From a virus, in the IMG/VR virus record IMGVR_UViG_3300035698_026135, positions 1-64,000 of that record: a stretch of 64,000 nt of DNA, one strand, 5' to 3'. A program made the position numbers and the translations under genes. Within the stretch, counting starts at the first letter, position 1, and every line of letters begins with the position of its first letter. Shown in pieces: positions 34,917 to 44,138 of this stretch. The notes under the pieces were generated by a model, which searched no databases, was not told the origin of the DNA, and saw only the letters and a program-made list of their open reading frames with translations.

Positions 34917-36448
34917 TGAGTATTTTTGATGTCGCTGGAGCACTGAGCAAAAAGAGGGAATCTAAGACCCCAAAAATTAATACCTTTTCTGTCCAAAGGA
35001 ACCTTACGTTCAGGGGATATAAATGCACTTTGAATTGGGAGTCTGACGACAGGAGAATTGTAGGATTTAGAGTTTATAGATCTCGCTCGCAAAAAGTGAT
35101 GCTCAACAGAAGTTATAAAATATCTCAGCTTGCACTAGAAAGGCTATCGACAGTCAAGGCATTTGCCTTGCCGAATTCGACTCTGTTTGACAAGCAGATA
35201 TTTAGCCAAAACTCAAAACTAAAGTTCGAAAACTCTAAATCTACACGATATACAAAGCCAGATGAAGATAATAATGCCAGAGCACACGAATATGAAGAAG
35301 TTGGATTCGTGAAGAGGTCTTCGGACGGAGTTTATACATTCGAAGACAAAAGAGTGAAGTTTGGAGAGACCTACTGCTATGTGATATCGGCCATCGGCCT
35401 ACAAGGCTTTGGTTCGGAGAAGTCTAGTCCAGTTACCGTGAGAATAGAAGATCTAGATTTCCCAGACGCCCCAGCAAACGTCGTATTGACAGAAGGAGCA
35501 GGGAGCATACAGATTGAAATCTGCTCAGAGACAACCGCAAAAGATGTTGAATATTTTGATATATATAAGAGAGACGCAACAGGAAAGGAAGACTTTAAAA
35601 GCATAGGGAAAGTTAAGCTTGGAGGCACTTCCGTCTCCCTGTTTATAGATTCCGAAATTCTCCCAGGCAAGAGATATGAATATAAAATTTATTCCGTTGA
35701 CCTCTTTGGCAACTTCTCTTTGACTGCCAAACAAAACAATGCAAGCTATTTGGGAAACCTAGAAAGAAGGTTGGATATTCCAAATCCGAAATATAAAATC
35801 AGCATTGACTCAATTGGAAATGTTATTTTTTCCGGAGAGAAAAATAGTGACAAAATTATCGGCTATAGAATAGAGAGAAAGGATGCCTGGAGATTTCAAC
35901 AACGTTTTGAATCTAAAACATTGCTCCAAAAGCCGTGGCCATCCGTTGTCAAATTTGACGAAAACGGAGAGATGGAATTTGTTGACAATCGAGCACAACA
36001 AGGCCGAGCCTATCAATATAGAATATCTTCAATAAAGAAAAACGGCCGCCCGGCAACATTCTCTATTACGCCACACATCAGAATAGAGGATGGATATCAA
36101 TTCCCTCCCAGCGGCAGCGCAGGAATCCAAGAGACCGGCGAAGTGGAATTTACAAGACTTAAGGCTAACGCTGTAGAGACCAAACAAAATCCAATATATA
36201 CAAAGCTGCAATGGGAAATAAAAGGAAGTTGGGAATATTTACTTCTAGAAATAAGAGATGCAAAATTGGATCCAGACCCAAATCCCAAAATTGTCAAGAT
36301 AGACAATATAACAGAGAGAAATTTTGTTTTTATCAACAGTCTCAATAGAGATAGGCAATATATCCTAACGGCTAAGATATATGATGTTTTTGATAATCTG
36401 GTTGGAGAATCAAGCTCTCCTATGAATAGAGTGAGGATATCAATATAA
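34916..36448 (+). CDS. Tail protein with fibronectin type III-like repeats (510 aa)
   Basis: Several FnIII-like units can be read: about residues 20-185 (CTLNWESDDRRIVGFRVYRS, with YTFEDKRVKFGETYCYVISA and EKSSPVTVRI), about 185-285 (VEYFDIYKRD, LPGKRYEYKIYSVDLFGN), about 300-400 (KIIGYRIERKDAWRF, QQGRAYQYRISSIKKNGRP) and a last one to 510. The Y-x-Y-x-I/V hallmark of strand F repeats. FnIII domains are common spacers in phage tail and baseplate proteins. The partners are probably the two similar proteins downstream (36448, 37556). Confidence 0.75.
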   Translation: MSIFDVAGALSKKRESKTPKINTFSVQRNLTFRGYKCTLNWESDDRRIVGFRVYRSRSQKVMLNRSYKISQLALERLSTVKAFALPNSTLFDKQIFSQNSKLKFENSKSTRYTKPDEDNNARAHEYEEVGFVKRSSDGVYTFEDKRVKFGETYCYVISAIGLQGFGSEKSSPVTVRIEDLDFPDAPANVVLTEGAGSIQIEICSETTAKDVEYFDIYKRDATGKEDFKSIGKVKLGGTSVSLFIDSEILPGKRYEYKIYSVDLFGNFSLTAKQNNASYLGNLERRLDIPNPKYKISIDSIGNVIFSGEKNSDKIIGYRIERKDAWRFQQRFESKTLLQKPWPSVVKFDENGEMEFVDNRAQQGRAYQYRISSIKKNGRPATFSITPHIRIEDGYQFPPSGSAGIQETGEVEFTRLKANAVETKQNPIYTKLQWEIKGSWEYLLLEIRDAKLDPDPNPKIVKIDNITERNFVFINSLNRDRQYILTAKIYDVFDNLVGESSSPMNRVRISI

Positions 36449-37554
36449 TGGCCTATTTCCCCTTACGTTATGCCTCTCTATATTCTTCTACTCTATACAA
36501 AAAGGCGGCGACAGTAAACAACGTCACCGTGGCGCAAAAAGCCACTGTCTCAACGACCCTCGCTAAAGCTTTCCCGACCGTGTTATTAACACAGATGCTC
36601 AGTGCCGCACCTAGTCTCACTCCCGTTCTCTCGAAACCCGGTGGTACAACCGCAGCCATTACGTCTCCAACGACTGCAACTGCAATCTCTCCAGTTCGTT
36701 TTTTCAGCGGAATAAATGCCGCAGCGACCGCCACCGCACCACTCCAAAACATTCAAGCTGCAACCACAACCGCAACCGCAGCCATCAAGACTTCGACCGC
36801 TGCGAACATGATTCAAATGCCGTCCGCAGGCGTACTAGAGGCACACAACCAAAAGCTCGGAGCAAAAACAGGTGGTCATTCTCTACTTTTTACTTCAGGA
36901 AAGAAGAATGGCGGCATCCTCACCAAAGAAGAGACGGGGAGTCTTTTTGATTTTTCTAAAAAGAAGCCCTCAAACAAGATTCAGATTTCAACAGATGTAC
37001 TCCTTGACACTCGCGAAGCTAAATCTGTTGAAAGGGGAGCCCCGGAGATCCCCCCAGAAGAAAAGGAATTCCAAAGCGACCCTCCAGAGATGAAACTCGC
37101 CGAGAACGAAAAACCCAGAATTTTATCTATTATCGAAGAAAATTTCCGCGACAATGGAGTTCCAGAAAAGATTGTTTTGGTAGTTAAAAAACTCTTCGTT
37201 GGCAAAAAATGGATACCTAAAGGGTATAGGATATTGAAAAAATCTGTCTTCACAGATGAGGATTACACCGAAATCGCACGCCTTGAAGCTAGCCAACCAA
37301 TACCGCAAAGATACCGCAGAACAATTAAAGATGCCGGCCTCAGTATTGAGGACGTCTTCCTCTATGTGGACAACAATATCGAGTCAGGCCAGGTATATGC
37401 CTATAAAATAAGGGCAGAATACGAATCGGTAGCAGAATTAGTTACAGACTTTGTGGTTGCAAACATTACCGCCAATATTGGACTCAACACGTTCAATCTT
37501 CTTCAATTAACTCAGGCTCAACAGGCCGCAGAAAGCAAGAGAATACTTAGATAA
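36448..37554 (+). CDS. Tail protein: Ala/Thr-rich N-terminus with FnIII-like C-terminus (368 aa)
   Basis: The first 135 residues are low-complexity Ala/Thr/Pro (KPGGTTAAITSPTTATAISP, QAATTTATAAIKTSTAANMI), probably extended or a fibrous linker. From about residue 225 an FnIII-like unit follows (PEKIVLVVKKLFVGKKWIPK, ENNIESGQVYAYKIRAEYES at the end with DNNIESG). It is coupled by a 1-nt overlap to the 510-aa FnIII protein. It is probably a tail or baseplate spacer. Confidence 0.65.
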   Translation: MAYFPLRYASLYSSTLYKKAATVNNVTVAQKATVSTTLAKAFPTVLLTQMLSAAPSLTPVLSKPGGTTAAITSPTTATAISPVRFFSGINAAATATAPLQNIQAATTTATAAIKTSTAANMIQMPSAGVLEAHNQKLGAKTGGHSLLFTSGKKNGGILTKEETGSLFDFSKKKPSNKIQISTDVLLDTREAKSVERGAPEIPPEEKEFQSDPPEMKLAENEKPRILSIIEENFRDNGVPEKIVLVVKKLFVGKKWIPKGYRILKKSVFTDEDYTEIARLEASQPIPQRYRRTIKDAGLSIEDVFLYVDNNIESGQVYAYKIRAEYESVAELVTDFVVANITANIGLNTFNLLQLTQAQQAAESKRILR

Positions 37555-37555
37555 G

Positions 37556-40222
37556 ATGCCATCAATAAAAATACAAAATGTAGACAAGGCAGAGGTTCAA
37601 GTAAGAAATCTCTCCATTCCGCCGCCCGATTCAACTGCGGAGGTTGATCTTCGCCAATCTCTGTCCAACACACAAATACGTTCAGTTTTAGGCCCCGGCC
37701 AAGCTTTTTCGTTAACCAACAAGCTTAAAATAGAATTTATTCCCACAAAAAACACGGCCTCACCCGAGAAAGATAACGTATTTTGGGAAGATACCATACT
37801 CGAAGGAATAGGAGCATGGGATGCCGGCCTGTGGTTTAAAGACAAAAACGAAGTTGTCTCTTTCGATCGAGACTTGTACTCTATCGTCTTCCGTGGCCCC
37901 GTAAAAGTAACCCTGAACGGAACGGAGGCTGAACTTGAAATTTCCGACAATTTTAAAAATTATGTAAAAGATTATTTTAAGGGACGAGGAATCAATATTC
38001 CGACCGTAGGATTTCTGAGCCTAAAAATAGAGAGTCATCCTATCGATGTTAATGATGACCTTCAAGACAATCGAAGGGTTGACTACCTTCTGATAAAAAC
38101 CTCCTTTGATCCTCTTGTTATAGAGGGAGATATTGACGAAGCAAATCTCACAAAAGTTCCAGAAAGAGAGCAATGTGAGGTTCGCCCCGTAAAAATGCCC
38201 GATGGCTCCACCAGATATGTGAAAGTCAAACCCGCAAGAAAGAAGTCTGTCCCAGTAACTGCGGCCGAAAGATTCGCGGAGGCCCGCGAAAACGCCACTC
38301 TAGCATATTATGAAACAGAACCCTTTGCATATGAATCCTTGCAAGTTCCTTTGTTGTCCGGACATTTTGTTTATAATTTTTTTGAAGCCAGCGAAGAGTC
38401 CTCGGAGGTCGCCCGCCGTAGAAACTATAAACTAAAAAAAAAGAGAGATATACCCAAATATATACAGTTGAAATGGAGCCCATCTCCTGCCGTTTTGGTG
38501 GTTAAGCCCTCTCCTCCTCCATCAAAATCGCCTACCACCACCAATATTATAAAAACATTTTCACAACAAAAGATAGAACAACAGAAAAAGGGTGTACCTG
38601 TTGATCAATTAAAGAAGGATCCATCGAGATATAGCGAAATAGCTTCTATACCAGCAAAAGATACCTCCGGAATTCAGGCCGTCAACTCCCAAAACAATCA
38701 ATCATCGACTGGCAACTCCACATATTCCTCTCTTATTGGATATTACGGAGGAACAAAGACCAAAACAGAAACCGCAGCCTATACGGGAACTTCTTATTCT
38801 TTGAATGGTACCAATTTGGCCCTTGGCGGGTATAAAAACGAATCAGAGGCGATACTGTCATCAAACACGAGAACTGGAAACCTACTGAAGGCCCAAGTGG
38901 CAGAGAGAGCGTCAGCAGAAGCCATTAAAACCGCCACACTTGAGACCAACAAGACCACTGCGGGTTTCGTTGCCAACAAAGTCCAGACCCTCGCCCGCCC
39001 ACTCAGATCCGCAGGGCAAGAGATTGAATTTGTCGACACGAGCGCCCGCGAACTAGCCGGAGCTTTTGATACCGACTCTTCTCTGTTTGTTGATGGCGAT
39101 CAATTTCAGGGCGTTTCAGATAGAGAAAATCAAATTATCGACAACCTAGTAAAGCTTACAGACCAACCTGATGCCATCGCGGGACCAAACGAGTTCTCTA
39201 GGTATATAGGCTACATCCTTCTGAAAGAGGTATTCAACCCGGAGACAGATCAGTACGATGCCGTCGACCTTCTTGTGGCTCTCGATCGAAGAAAGAGCGA
39301 GATTGTCGATACCAAAGTCTCTTATGATAACACGTATCGATACAAGATTAGGTCTGTCTATAAATTTATCAATGTTGACGAACTTCCCCTTTTTCGGGAT
39401 AAGGATTCCGTGATCACTCGCGATGTCAAAACCGTCTATAACGATGGAGTAACTCTAAAACACGCATATTACTTCGATTCAAAATTTTCAAATTCTATAG
39501 AAGTAACATGCTTGGATGATCGACGACCTGATCCTCCCTATTCCATCAAGATTAATCCAAACTCCAAAAAGAATGAAATATTTATCTCTTGGTCTCAAAG
39601 ATTTCAGAGTAAAGATATCGTAGGATATCACATTTACAGAAGAGAGAACGTAAAAGGCTCTACATTTAAAAGGATTAACAGAAGTTTGATTCCTCCTAGA
39701 AACAACTTTTTTGTTGACAGCTTAATCAAAAGGGACGTTGAATATATTTATACTATAGAAACCTTGGATGTTCATGATAACGAATCCAAATTATCGATTC
39801 AGAATATTGCGTCTACTAGATCTCAAGATTTTTCCCTAGGAAGAGTAGAGAATCCAATAAAGGTTCATCTAAACCAAGAAATCGAGTTTGATGAGGTTGT
39901 CGCAATCAAAAAGAGTGATATAATAAAGCTGAAAACGAATATCAAGATTGCAATTAATCCAATTTTCTTAAATTTGGATCGAGAATCAAACTATTTACTC
40001 AACATTAAGTCTTTAGACACTTTTGATGAAAAGGAAATTAAGTTAAATTTTAAAACGAAAATAATTAATCATAGAAAGGTTTTAGCTAGTAGTGATGAGT
40101 TTGAACGACAAAAAGAGAAAATCTCCAAAAGCTTTGAAATCAACCAACAAGGCCGCTACGGGATCACCGAAGAAGAGGCTCAACGTTTAACTAACAGAAG
40201 AAAGGAAGAATTTGATGAGTAA
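37556..40222 (+). CDS. Large tail/baseplate protein with FnIII-like regions (888 aa)
   Basis: The N-terminal 250 residues are beta-rich (DNVFWEDTILEGIGAWDAGL, FDRDLYSIVFRGPVKVTLNG). A low-complexity Ser/Thr/Gln linker lies around residues 315-400. FnIII-like parts follow: IGYILLKEVFNPETDQYDAV with VSYDNTYRYKIRSVYKFINV near 600, and EIFISWSQRFQSKDIVGYHI with LIKRDVEYIYTIETLDVHDN near 690-745. The C-terminal 60 residues are charged and helical. Shared style with 34916 and 36448 suggests one assembly. Confidence 0.7.
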   Translation: MPSIKIQNVDKAEVQVRNLSIPPPDSTAEVDLRQSLSNTQIRSVLGPGQAFSLTNKLKIEFIPTKNTASPEKDNVFWEDTILEGIGAWDAGLWFKDKNEVVSFDRDLYSIVFRGPVKVTLNGTEAELEISDNFKNYVKDYFKGRGINIPTVGFLSLKIESHPIDVNDDLQDNRRVDYLLIKTSFDPLVIEGDIDEANLTKVPEREQCEVRPVKMPDGSTRYVKVKPARKKSVPVTAAERFAEARENATLAYYETEPFAYESLQVPLLSGHFVYNFFEASEESSEVARRRNYKLKKKRDIPKYIQLKWSPSPAVLVVKPSPPPSKSPTTTNIIKTFSQQKIEQQKKGVPVDQLKKDPSRYSEIASIPAKDTSGIQAVNSQNNQSSTGNSTYSSLIGYYGGTKTKTETAAYTGTSYSLNGTNLALGGYKNESEAILSSNTRTGNLLKAQVAERASAEAIKTATLETNKTTAGFVANKVQTLARPLRSAGQEIEFVDTSARELAGAFDTDSSLFVDGDQFQGVSDRENQIIDNLVKLTDQPDAIAGPNEFSRYIGYILLKEVFNPETDQYDAVDLLVALDRRKSEIVDTKVSYDNTYRYKIRSVYKFINVDELPLFRDKDSVITRDVKTVYNDGVTLKHAYYFDSKFSNSIEVTCLDDRRPDPPYSIKINPNSKKNEIFISWSQRFQSKDIVGYHIYRRENVKGSTFKRINRSLIPPRNNFFVDSLIKRDVEYIYTIETLDVHDNESKLSIQNIASTRSQDFSLGRVENPIKVHLNQEIEFDEVVAIKKSDIIKLKTNIKIAINPIFLNLDRESNYLLNIKSLDTFDEKEIKLNFKTKIINHRKVLASSDEFERQKEKISKSFEINQQGRYGITEEEAQRLTNRRKEEFDE

Positions 40223-40322
40223 GAATATATATAACAAGACAGAGAAAGTAAAGATCGTCAAACTTCTTGACGGACTTTTTGGAAAGTTTGATAATAATAT
40301 CAAATATTTAGGAGAAAAATAA
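40215..40322 (+). CDS. Very small basic hypothetical protein (35 aa)
   Basis: ATG 40215 overlaps the upstream stop by 8 nt and the stop is 1 nt before the next gene. The peptide MSKNIYNKTEKVKIVKLLDG then LFGKFDNNIKYLGEK is basic and helical. It fills the gap exactly, which supports expression, but the small size leaves doubt. Confidence 0.45.
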   Translation: MSKNIYNKTEKVKIVKLLDGLFGKFDNNIKYLGEK

Positions 40323-40323
40323 C

Positions 40324-41040
40324 TTGGCGTTTATAGATCGATCAGGCGACATAATAGTAGATGCGGTGCTCACCGACGCCGGAAGAGAGAAATTAGCACG
40401 TAATGACGGCTCTTTTAGAATCGTAGGATATGCATTTGGCGACGACGAAATAGATTATACCCTATTTAATCCCACGACAGGCTCGGCATTTCAGGATGAA
40501 GAAATTCTAGAAACACCCCTATTTGAGGCTAATGTTAATGAAAAGATTGCCTTAAATTACCCTTTAATGATTATTTCAAATCCTAATTTGAAATATCTTC
40601 CAACTTTATCTCCGGACAACAACCAAGTTAATGTAGGCGAAGAGAAAGGCCTCTCTTCAGGCGTTACTTTAAGGTTTTTTCAGAATACAAATCAGAATGC
40701 TCGCGTTGTTCCTGTAGAGATTCAAGATTCAGGATTTAGAATCGAGATGTCACACGAATTATTGCAGGTTGAAGACGATTCTCCCGTGGATATAACTCCA
40801 TATGGAACTTCCATATACATAAGACAGCGAGACCCGCAGCTAATCCAGGCTACACAGGGGTCTCAAATCACCCTGAAGATCCGCCCCCAGTCTCTAAGCA
40901 ATACGACCTGGGATACTTTTGGCGTGGTCGGGTCGGGCGGAACCAAAAGAGATATAACAACAAAAGTTAAGGCGACCGGACTAAACTCGGGTCTATCCGC
41001 AGAAGTCACTATTGTGATAAATGAAGAATTTAATAGATAA
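40324..41040 (+). CDS. Structural protein, paralogous N-terminus to 34033-34272 (238 aa)
   Basis: TTG 40324 follows aggagaaaaataac. The N-terminal 45 residues share LTDAGREKL and YAFGDDEIDYT with the small protein at 34033. The remainder is beta-rich (GVTLRFFQNTNQNARVVPVE, TSIYIRQRDPQLIQATQGSQ) and ends in a sandwich-like ATGLNSGLSAEVTIVINE. It comes directly before three paralogous tail proteins and may attach them to the baseplate; this is inference from order. Confidence 0.7.
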   Translation: MAFIDRSGDIIVDAVLTDAGREKLARNDGSFRIVGYAFGDDEIDYTLFNPTTGSAFQDEEILETPLFEANVNEKIALNYPLMIISNPNLKYLPTLSPDNNQVNVGEEKGLSSGVTLRFFQNTNQNARVVPVEIQDSGFRIEMSHELLQVEDDSPVDITPYGTSIYIRQRDPQLIQATQGSQITLKIRPQSLSNTTWDTFGVVGSGGTKRDITTKVKATGLNSGLSAEVTIVINEEFNR

Positions 41041-41058
41041 GGGAGATTTATATAAGAA

Positions 41059-42144
41059 ATGTTTAAAAATCTAGATACAGCAAGAGATATCGTCAATCAA
41101 CTCGCAACAGTCAATGAGGTTGCGGTTTATGGTCCCGGAGTCTTTACGGGCTCCTCGGGAGCGAACGGCGAATATAACGTCAAGAAGTTCAATCATTGGA
41201 CCTCTGGCTCCACAACTCCCGAATCAGGTAGCTATTATCACGCTGTTTATTCTGACAATTATTCCGGCTCGTTTTCTGTCGAGTTGGCAAATATTTCTTT
41301 TGGATATTCTATTTCCTCCTCTTTCTATGTGAGTAGAAGTCTCGCCGGAGATTTTGTTCACGCTACCAACTTTCAAGAAAAGAACAGGATTTATAAACTT
41401 TATGCAAAACAGCTCCTCGGAGACGAAAAGTCTCTTTTCTCAATAGGTGGGTCTACGCGTAATGAACTTATCTTCCTGTCTCTTAGGCGAAGTCAATATA
41501 AAGACGAACTTAAAAAAGGTACCGTCGCGATACAAATGATGGCATCTGGAACAGCAAGACCAGCTGGAGGCGCAAACGAAGAAAGAAATAATCAAGTTTT
41601 TATCGACGAAGGAGCATCAACAGCATTTTCTCGCGGGAATCGTGGAGATTATGCATCTCTAACGTCAGGAAGTCTTACGGGCGGCCTCGTGTTTTATCAG
41701 GCTGGAATCGTAGCGCTTGTTCCAGAGATCATTAGTAATACTAGCTCGCTTGCCACGAATCCCGGAAACGAATGGTCCGGATCTAACGACTATCTGTCGA
41801 TGGTCGTGTCTGGTGGAGAGGGAAATTTTGACGATCTACTAAATGCGGTTCGATATAGACTTATAAATCTATCTGTCGTAAATCAGTCTAATCTACATTC
41901 CACTTTCTATTTCTGTCGCGCATTGAATGATGAGTTTAATTATTCTTCCAATCCAACCTTTATAGACTCAGCAGGAAGAATCCTTCCCACCTCTGGAAAC
42001 ACAGACCTCAATACAAGAACTTACATCACCAAAGTTGGCCTCATGGGCGAAAATAGCGAAATGCTCGCTATGGCATCTTTATCTAGACCCTTAAAGAAAA
42101 CTCCAGAATCCGAACTGGTAATAAAGGTAAGACTAGATTATTAG
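41059..42144 (+). CDS. Tail protein, tandem paralogue 1 of 3 (361 aa)
   Basis: It shares a common plan with the next two genes: an N-terminal SGSYYHAVYSDNYSGS-type region, a middle LLGDEKSLFSIGGSTRNELI block with FLSLRRSQYKDELKKGTVAI, and a C-terminal TYITKVGLMGENSEMLAMAS then VIKVRLDY. A FYFCRALNDEFNYSSNPTF segment is also conserved. The beta-rich composition with Gly/Ser suits tail fibre or baseplate periphery proteins. The function is inferred from place and composition. Confidence 0.7.
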   Translation: MFKNLDTARDIVNQLATVNEVAVYGPGVFTGSSGANGEYNVKKFNHWTSGSTTPESGSYYHAVYSDNYSGSFSVELANISFGYSISSSFYVSRSLAGDFVHATNFQEKNRIYKLYAKQLLGDEKSLFSIGGSTRNELIFLSLRRSQYKDELKKGTVAIQMMASGTARPAGGANEERNNQVFIDEGASTAFSRGNRGDYASLTSGSLTGGLVFYQAGIVALVPEIISNTSSLATNPGNEWSGSNDYLSMVVSGGEGNFDDLLNAVRYRLINLSVVNQSNLHSTFYFCRALNDEFNYSSNPTFIDSAGRILPTSGNTDLNTRTYITKVGLMGENSEMLAMASLSRPLKKTPESELVIKVRLDY

Positions 42145-42156
42145 AGATGTCTCAAA

Positions 42157-43287
42157 ATGAAAAAATTCGATCTAAACAAAGATGTAATCTATACCTTCGG
42201 AACGATAACAGCTAACGAAAGATTTGGCTTCGAAGGACAAGGAAATTTCTTCGAGGAAGAATTTAAATACCACCGCGAATACAACTCGTCAGGTTGGACT
42301 GTCGGAAATATCTCAGGAGCGTATTACGTTTCTTGTTTTGACACCTTTCGCTCTGGAACGCTCAATCCATCTCGCCAGGGAGATCTTTCGTTCGGCGTGA
42401 GCGTTTCGTCCTCCATTGCTAGTGCTGCTGGTCAAGAGGCGGGAACCGTAAATTATTTTCCTCAAAAATTAAAAAACTATAGGAGGCATTCACAACTTGT
42501 TTTGGGTGACCCTAATAAGATTTTTAGCTTCAACGGAATTCCAAAAAACGAATTAATTTTTATAAGTTTTCCCCGCTCAAGGGTCTGGGATGGAATAAAG
42601 CCAGGATCATTTGTTTTGCATGCTCGATACTCGGGATCATTTGGCGACGGAGCACGGAAGGCCGGCTTCAATCCCTTCGGGAGCGAAAGGCAGATGCGCG
42701 ATGTACCTTCCGAAGTCATCACTCGTCAAGGCCGCAAGGGAGACATCTACCTAAACACCGACGACGACGGGCAACCGCGAGACCCAGATTACGCAGCAGA
42801 CTCTTTGGAAATCGCCGCCCAAATATATTATGACATCGGCCTCTTGGTGGTTGATCCAACAAAGGTTGGGTTCTCCAGTTCTTTTAGTAAGGATGACTGG
42901 TATCAATCCGGGACAGTTTCGGCATCATATGGAGAACTCGTTTCGAACATTAGCTCTTCAAACACGGGTCTCGAAGAATTGTATACGGCGATGGCCGCAA
43001 GATTTGGATTATTTCAATACGAGAAACAGAGCAAGGTGGCCCAAACCTTCTATATTTGTAAGGCTGATCGCGGAGAATTTTGTTATTCGCCAAATCCCAG
43101 CTTTACCGCAGACGACGGAAGTATCATTACCGTCTCCGGCACACAAAATTTTTCTCCATCAGCCTATATCACTAGGATCGGCCTCTTAGGAGAAAACCAA
43201 GAGACTTTAGCTGTTGCAAATCTCAGTAAGCCGGTAGAAAAAACCTTCGACAACAACGTAGAGATACTTGTGAGGCTAGATTATTAA
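42157..43287 (+). CDS. Tail protein, tandem paralogue 2 of 3 (376 aa)
   Basis: Equivalent blocks to paralogue 1 are SGAYYVSCFDTFRSG, VLGDPNKIFSFNGIPKNELI with FISFPRSRVWDGIKPGSFVL, FYICKADRGEFCYSPNPSF, and the C-terminus AYITRIGLLGENQETLAVAN then ILVRLDY. The similarity spans the full length, so duplication of a whole gene is likely. It is coupled to the next gene by a 1-nt overlap (TAATG). Confidence 0.7.
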   Translation: MKKFDLNKDVIYTFGTITANERFGFEGQGNFFEEEFKYHREYNSSGWTVGNISGAYYVSCFDTFRSGTLNPSRQGDLSFGVSVSSSIASAAGQEAGTVNYFPQKLKNYRRHSQLVLGDPNKIFSFNGIPKNELIFISFPRSRVWDGIKPGSFVLHARYSGSFGDGARKAGFNPFGSERQMRDVPSEVITRQGRKGDIYLNTDDDGQPRDPDYAADSLEIAAQIYYDIGLLVVDPTKVGFSSSFSKDDWYQSGTVSASYGELVSNISSSNTGLEELYTAMAARFGLFQYEKQSKVAQTFYICKADRGEFCYSPNPSFTADDGSIITVSGTQNFSPSAYITRIGLLGENQETLAVANLSKPVEKTFDNNVEILVRLDY

Positions 43288-44138
43288 TGTCCTTCTTTAA
43301 ACTCAGAGATTGCGATGTTATATCAACATCGTATACCGCCCATCCTAATTATGACGTCAATATGTCGGGCGCAAATATTGTAACCGATATTTTTGGATCT
43401 GATCCTTACACCATCTTTAACTCCACGTCTGTTGGGCACCAGAGAACCTTTCAAGACCTTGAAGGAAACACTGTCACTGGATCTTACAACCTAACTGGGA
43501 ACGTCCTCTTTCTTTCTTCTGATATATTGAGCGGCTCCGAAAAACGATCTCTAAGTAGACTAAAGGACATATATGGATCGTCTTCCTTCGTTAAGACAGA
43601 AAATTATTTATCATCGGCGATCTTTAATCCTGCAACAGGAATAGAAGATGAAACGATTCATATCGTCAACATCCCGCAGGTTTTATATGGATCTCAACTT
43701 AAAGGCGGGAGTATAAACATCACAACAAACGGCGGTCAAAAATATCACGATGACTCCTATGGCGGCGTTTTTTCTGGCTCTCTACTTGTTGGTTCTGTTT
43801 TTTATCAACACGGAATCATCCTATTAGGGAGAAAATTTACAACAGGCGGCATTGTTGGTATTTCCGCTTCGTTCAGCGGAACCCACAAGATACCCCTAAA
43901 TCTATATCTCTGCCGTGCCGAAAAGGGCGAACTAAATTTTTCGCAAAACACCTCTTATGTTGAGTTGGTCACCGGATCGAATTATGAAGAGACTTCCACG
44001 ACCAGACCTAAGACGTTCATAACGGGCGTCGGACTTTACGATGAAGATTATAAACTCGTTGGCGTGGCCAAGGTGTCAACGCCCATCCTAAACGAAGAAG
44101 ATACAAATATACTTTTTAAATTAAAATTGGTATTTTAA
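43287..44138 (+). CDS. Tail protein, tandem paralogue 3 of 3, shortened (283 aa)
   Basis: It keeps the C-terminal plan of the family: LYLCRAEKGELNFSQNTSYV, TFITGVGLYDEDYKLVGVAK, VSTPILNEED and ILFKLKLVF, along with VGSVFYQHGIILLG (compare FYQAGIVALV in paralogue 1). The middle block is more diverged (DETIHIVNIPQVLYGSQLKG). It is about 85 residues shorter than the other two. A structural role in fibre or baseplate edge is inferred. Confidence 0.7.
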   Translation: MSFFKLRDCDVISTSYTAHPNYDVNMSGANIVTDIFGSDPYTIFNSTSVGHQRTFQDLEGNTVTGSYNLTGNVLFLSSDILSGSEKRSLSRLKDIYGSSSFVKTENYLSSAIFNPATGIEDETIHIVNIPQVLYGSQLKGGSINITTNGGQKYHDDSYGGVFSGSLLVGSVFYQHGIILLGRKFTTGGIVGISASFSGTHKIPLNLYLCRAEKGELNFSQNTSYVELVTGSNYEETSTTRPKTFITGVGLYDEDYKLVGVAKVSTPILNEEDTNILFKLKLVF

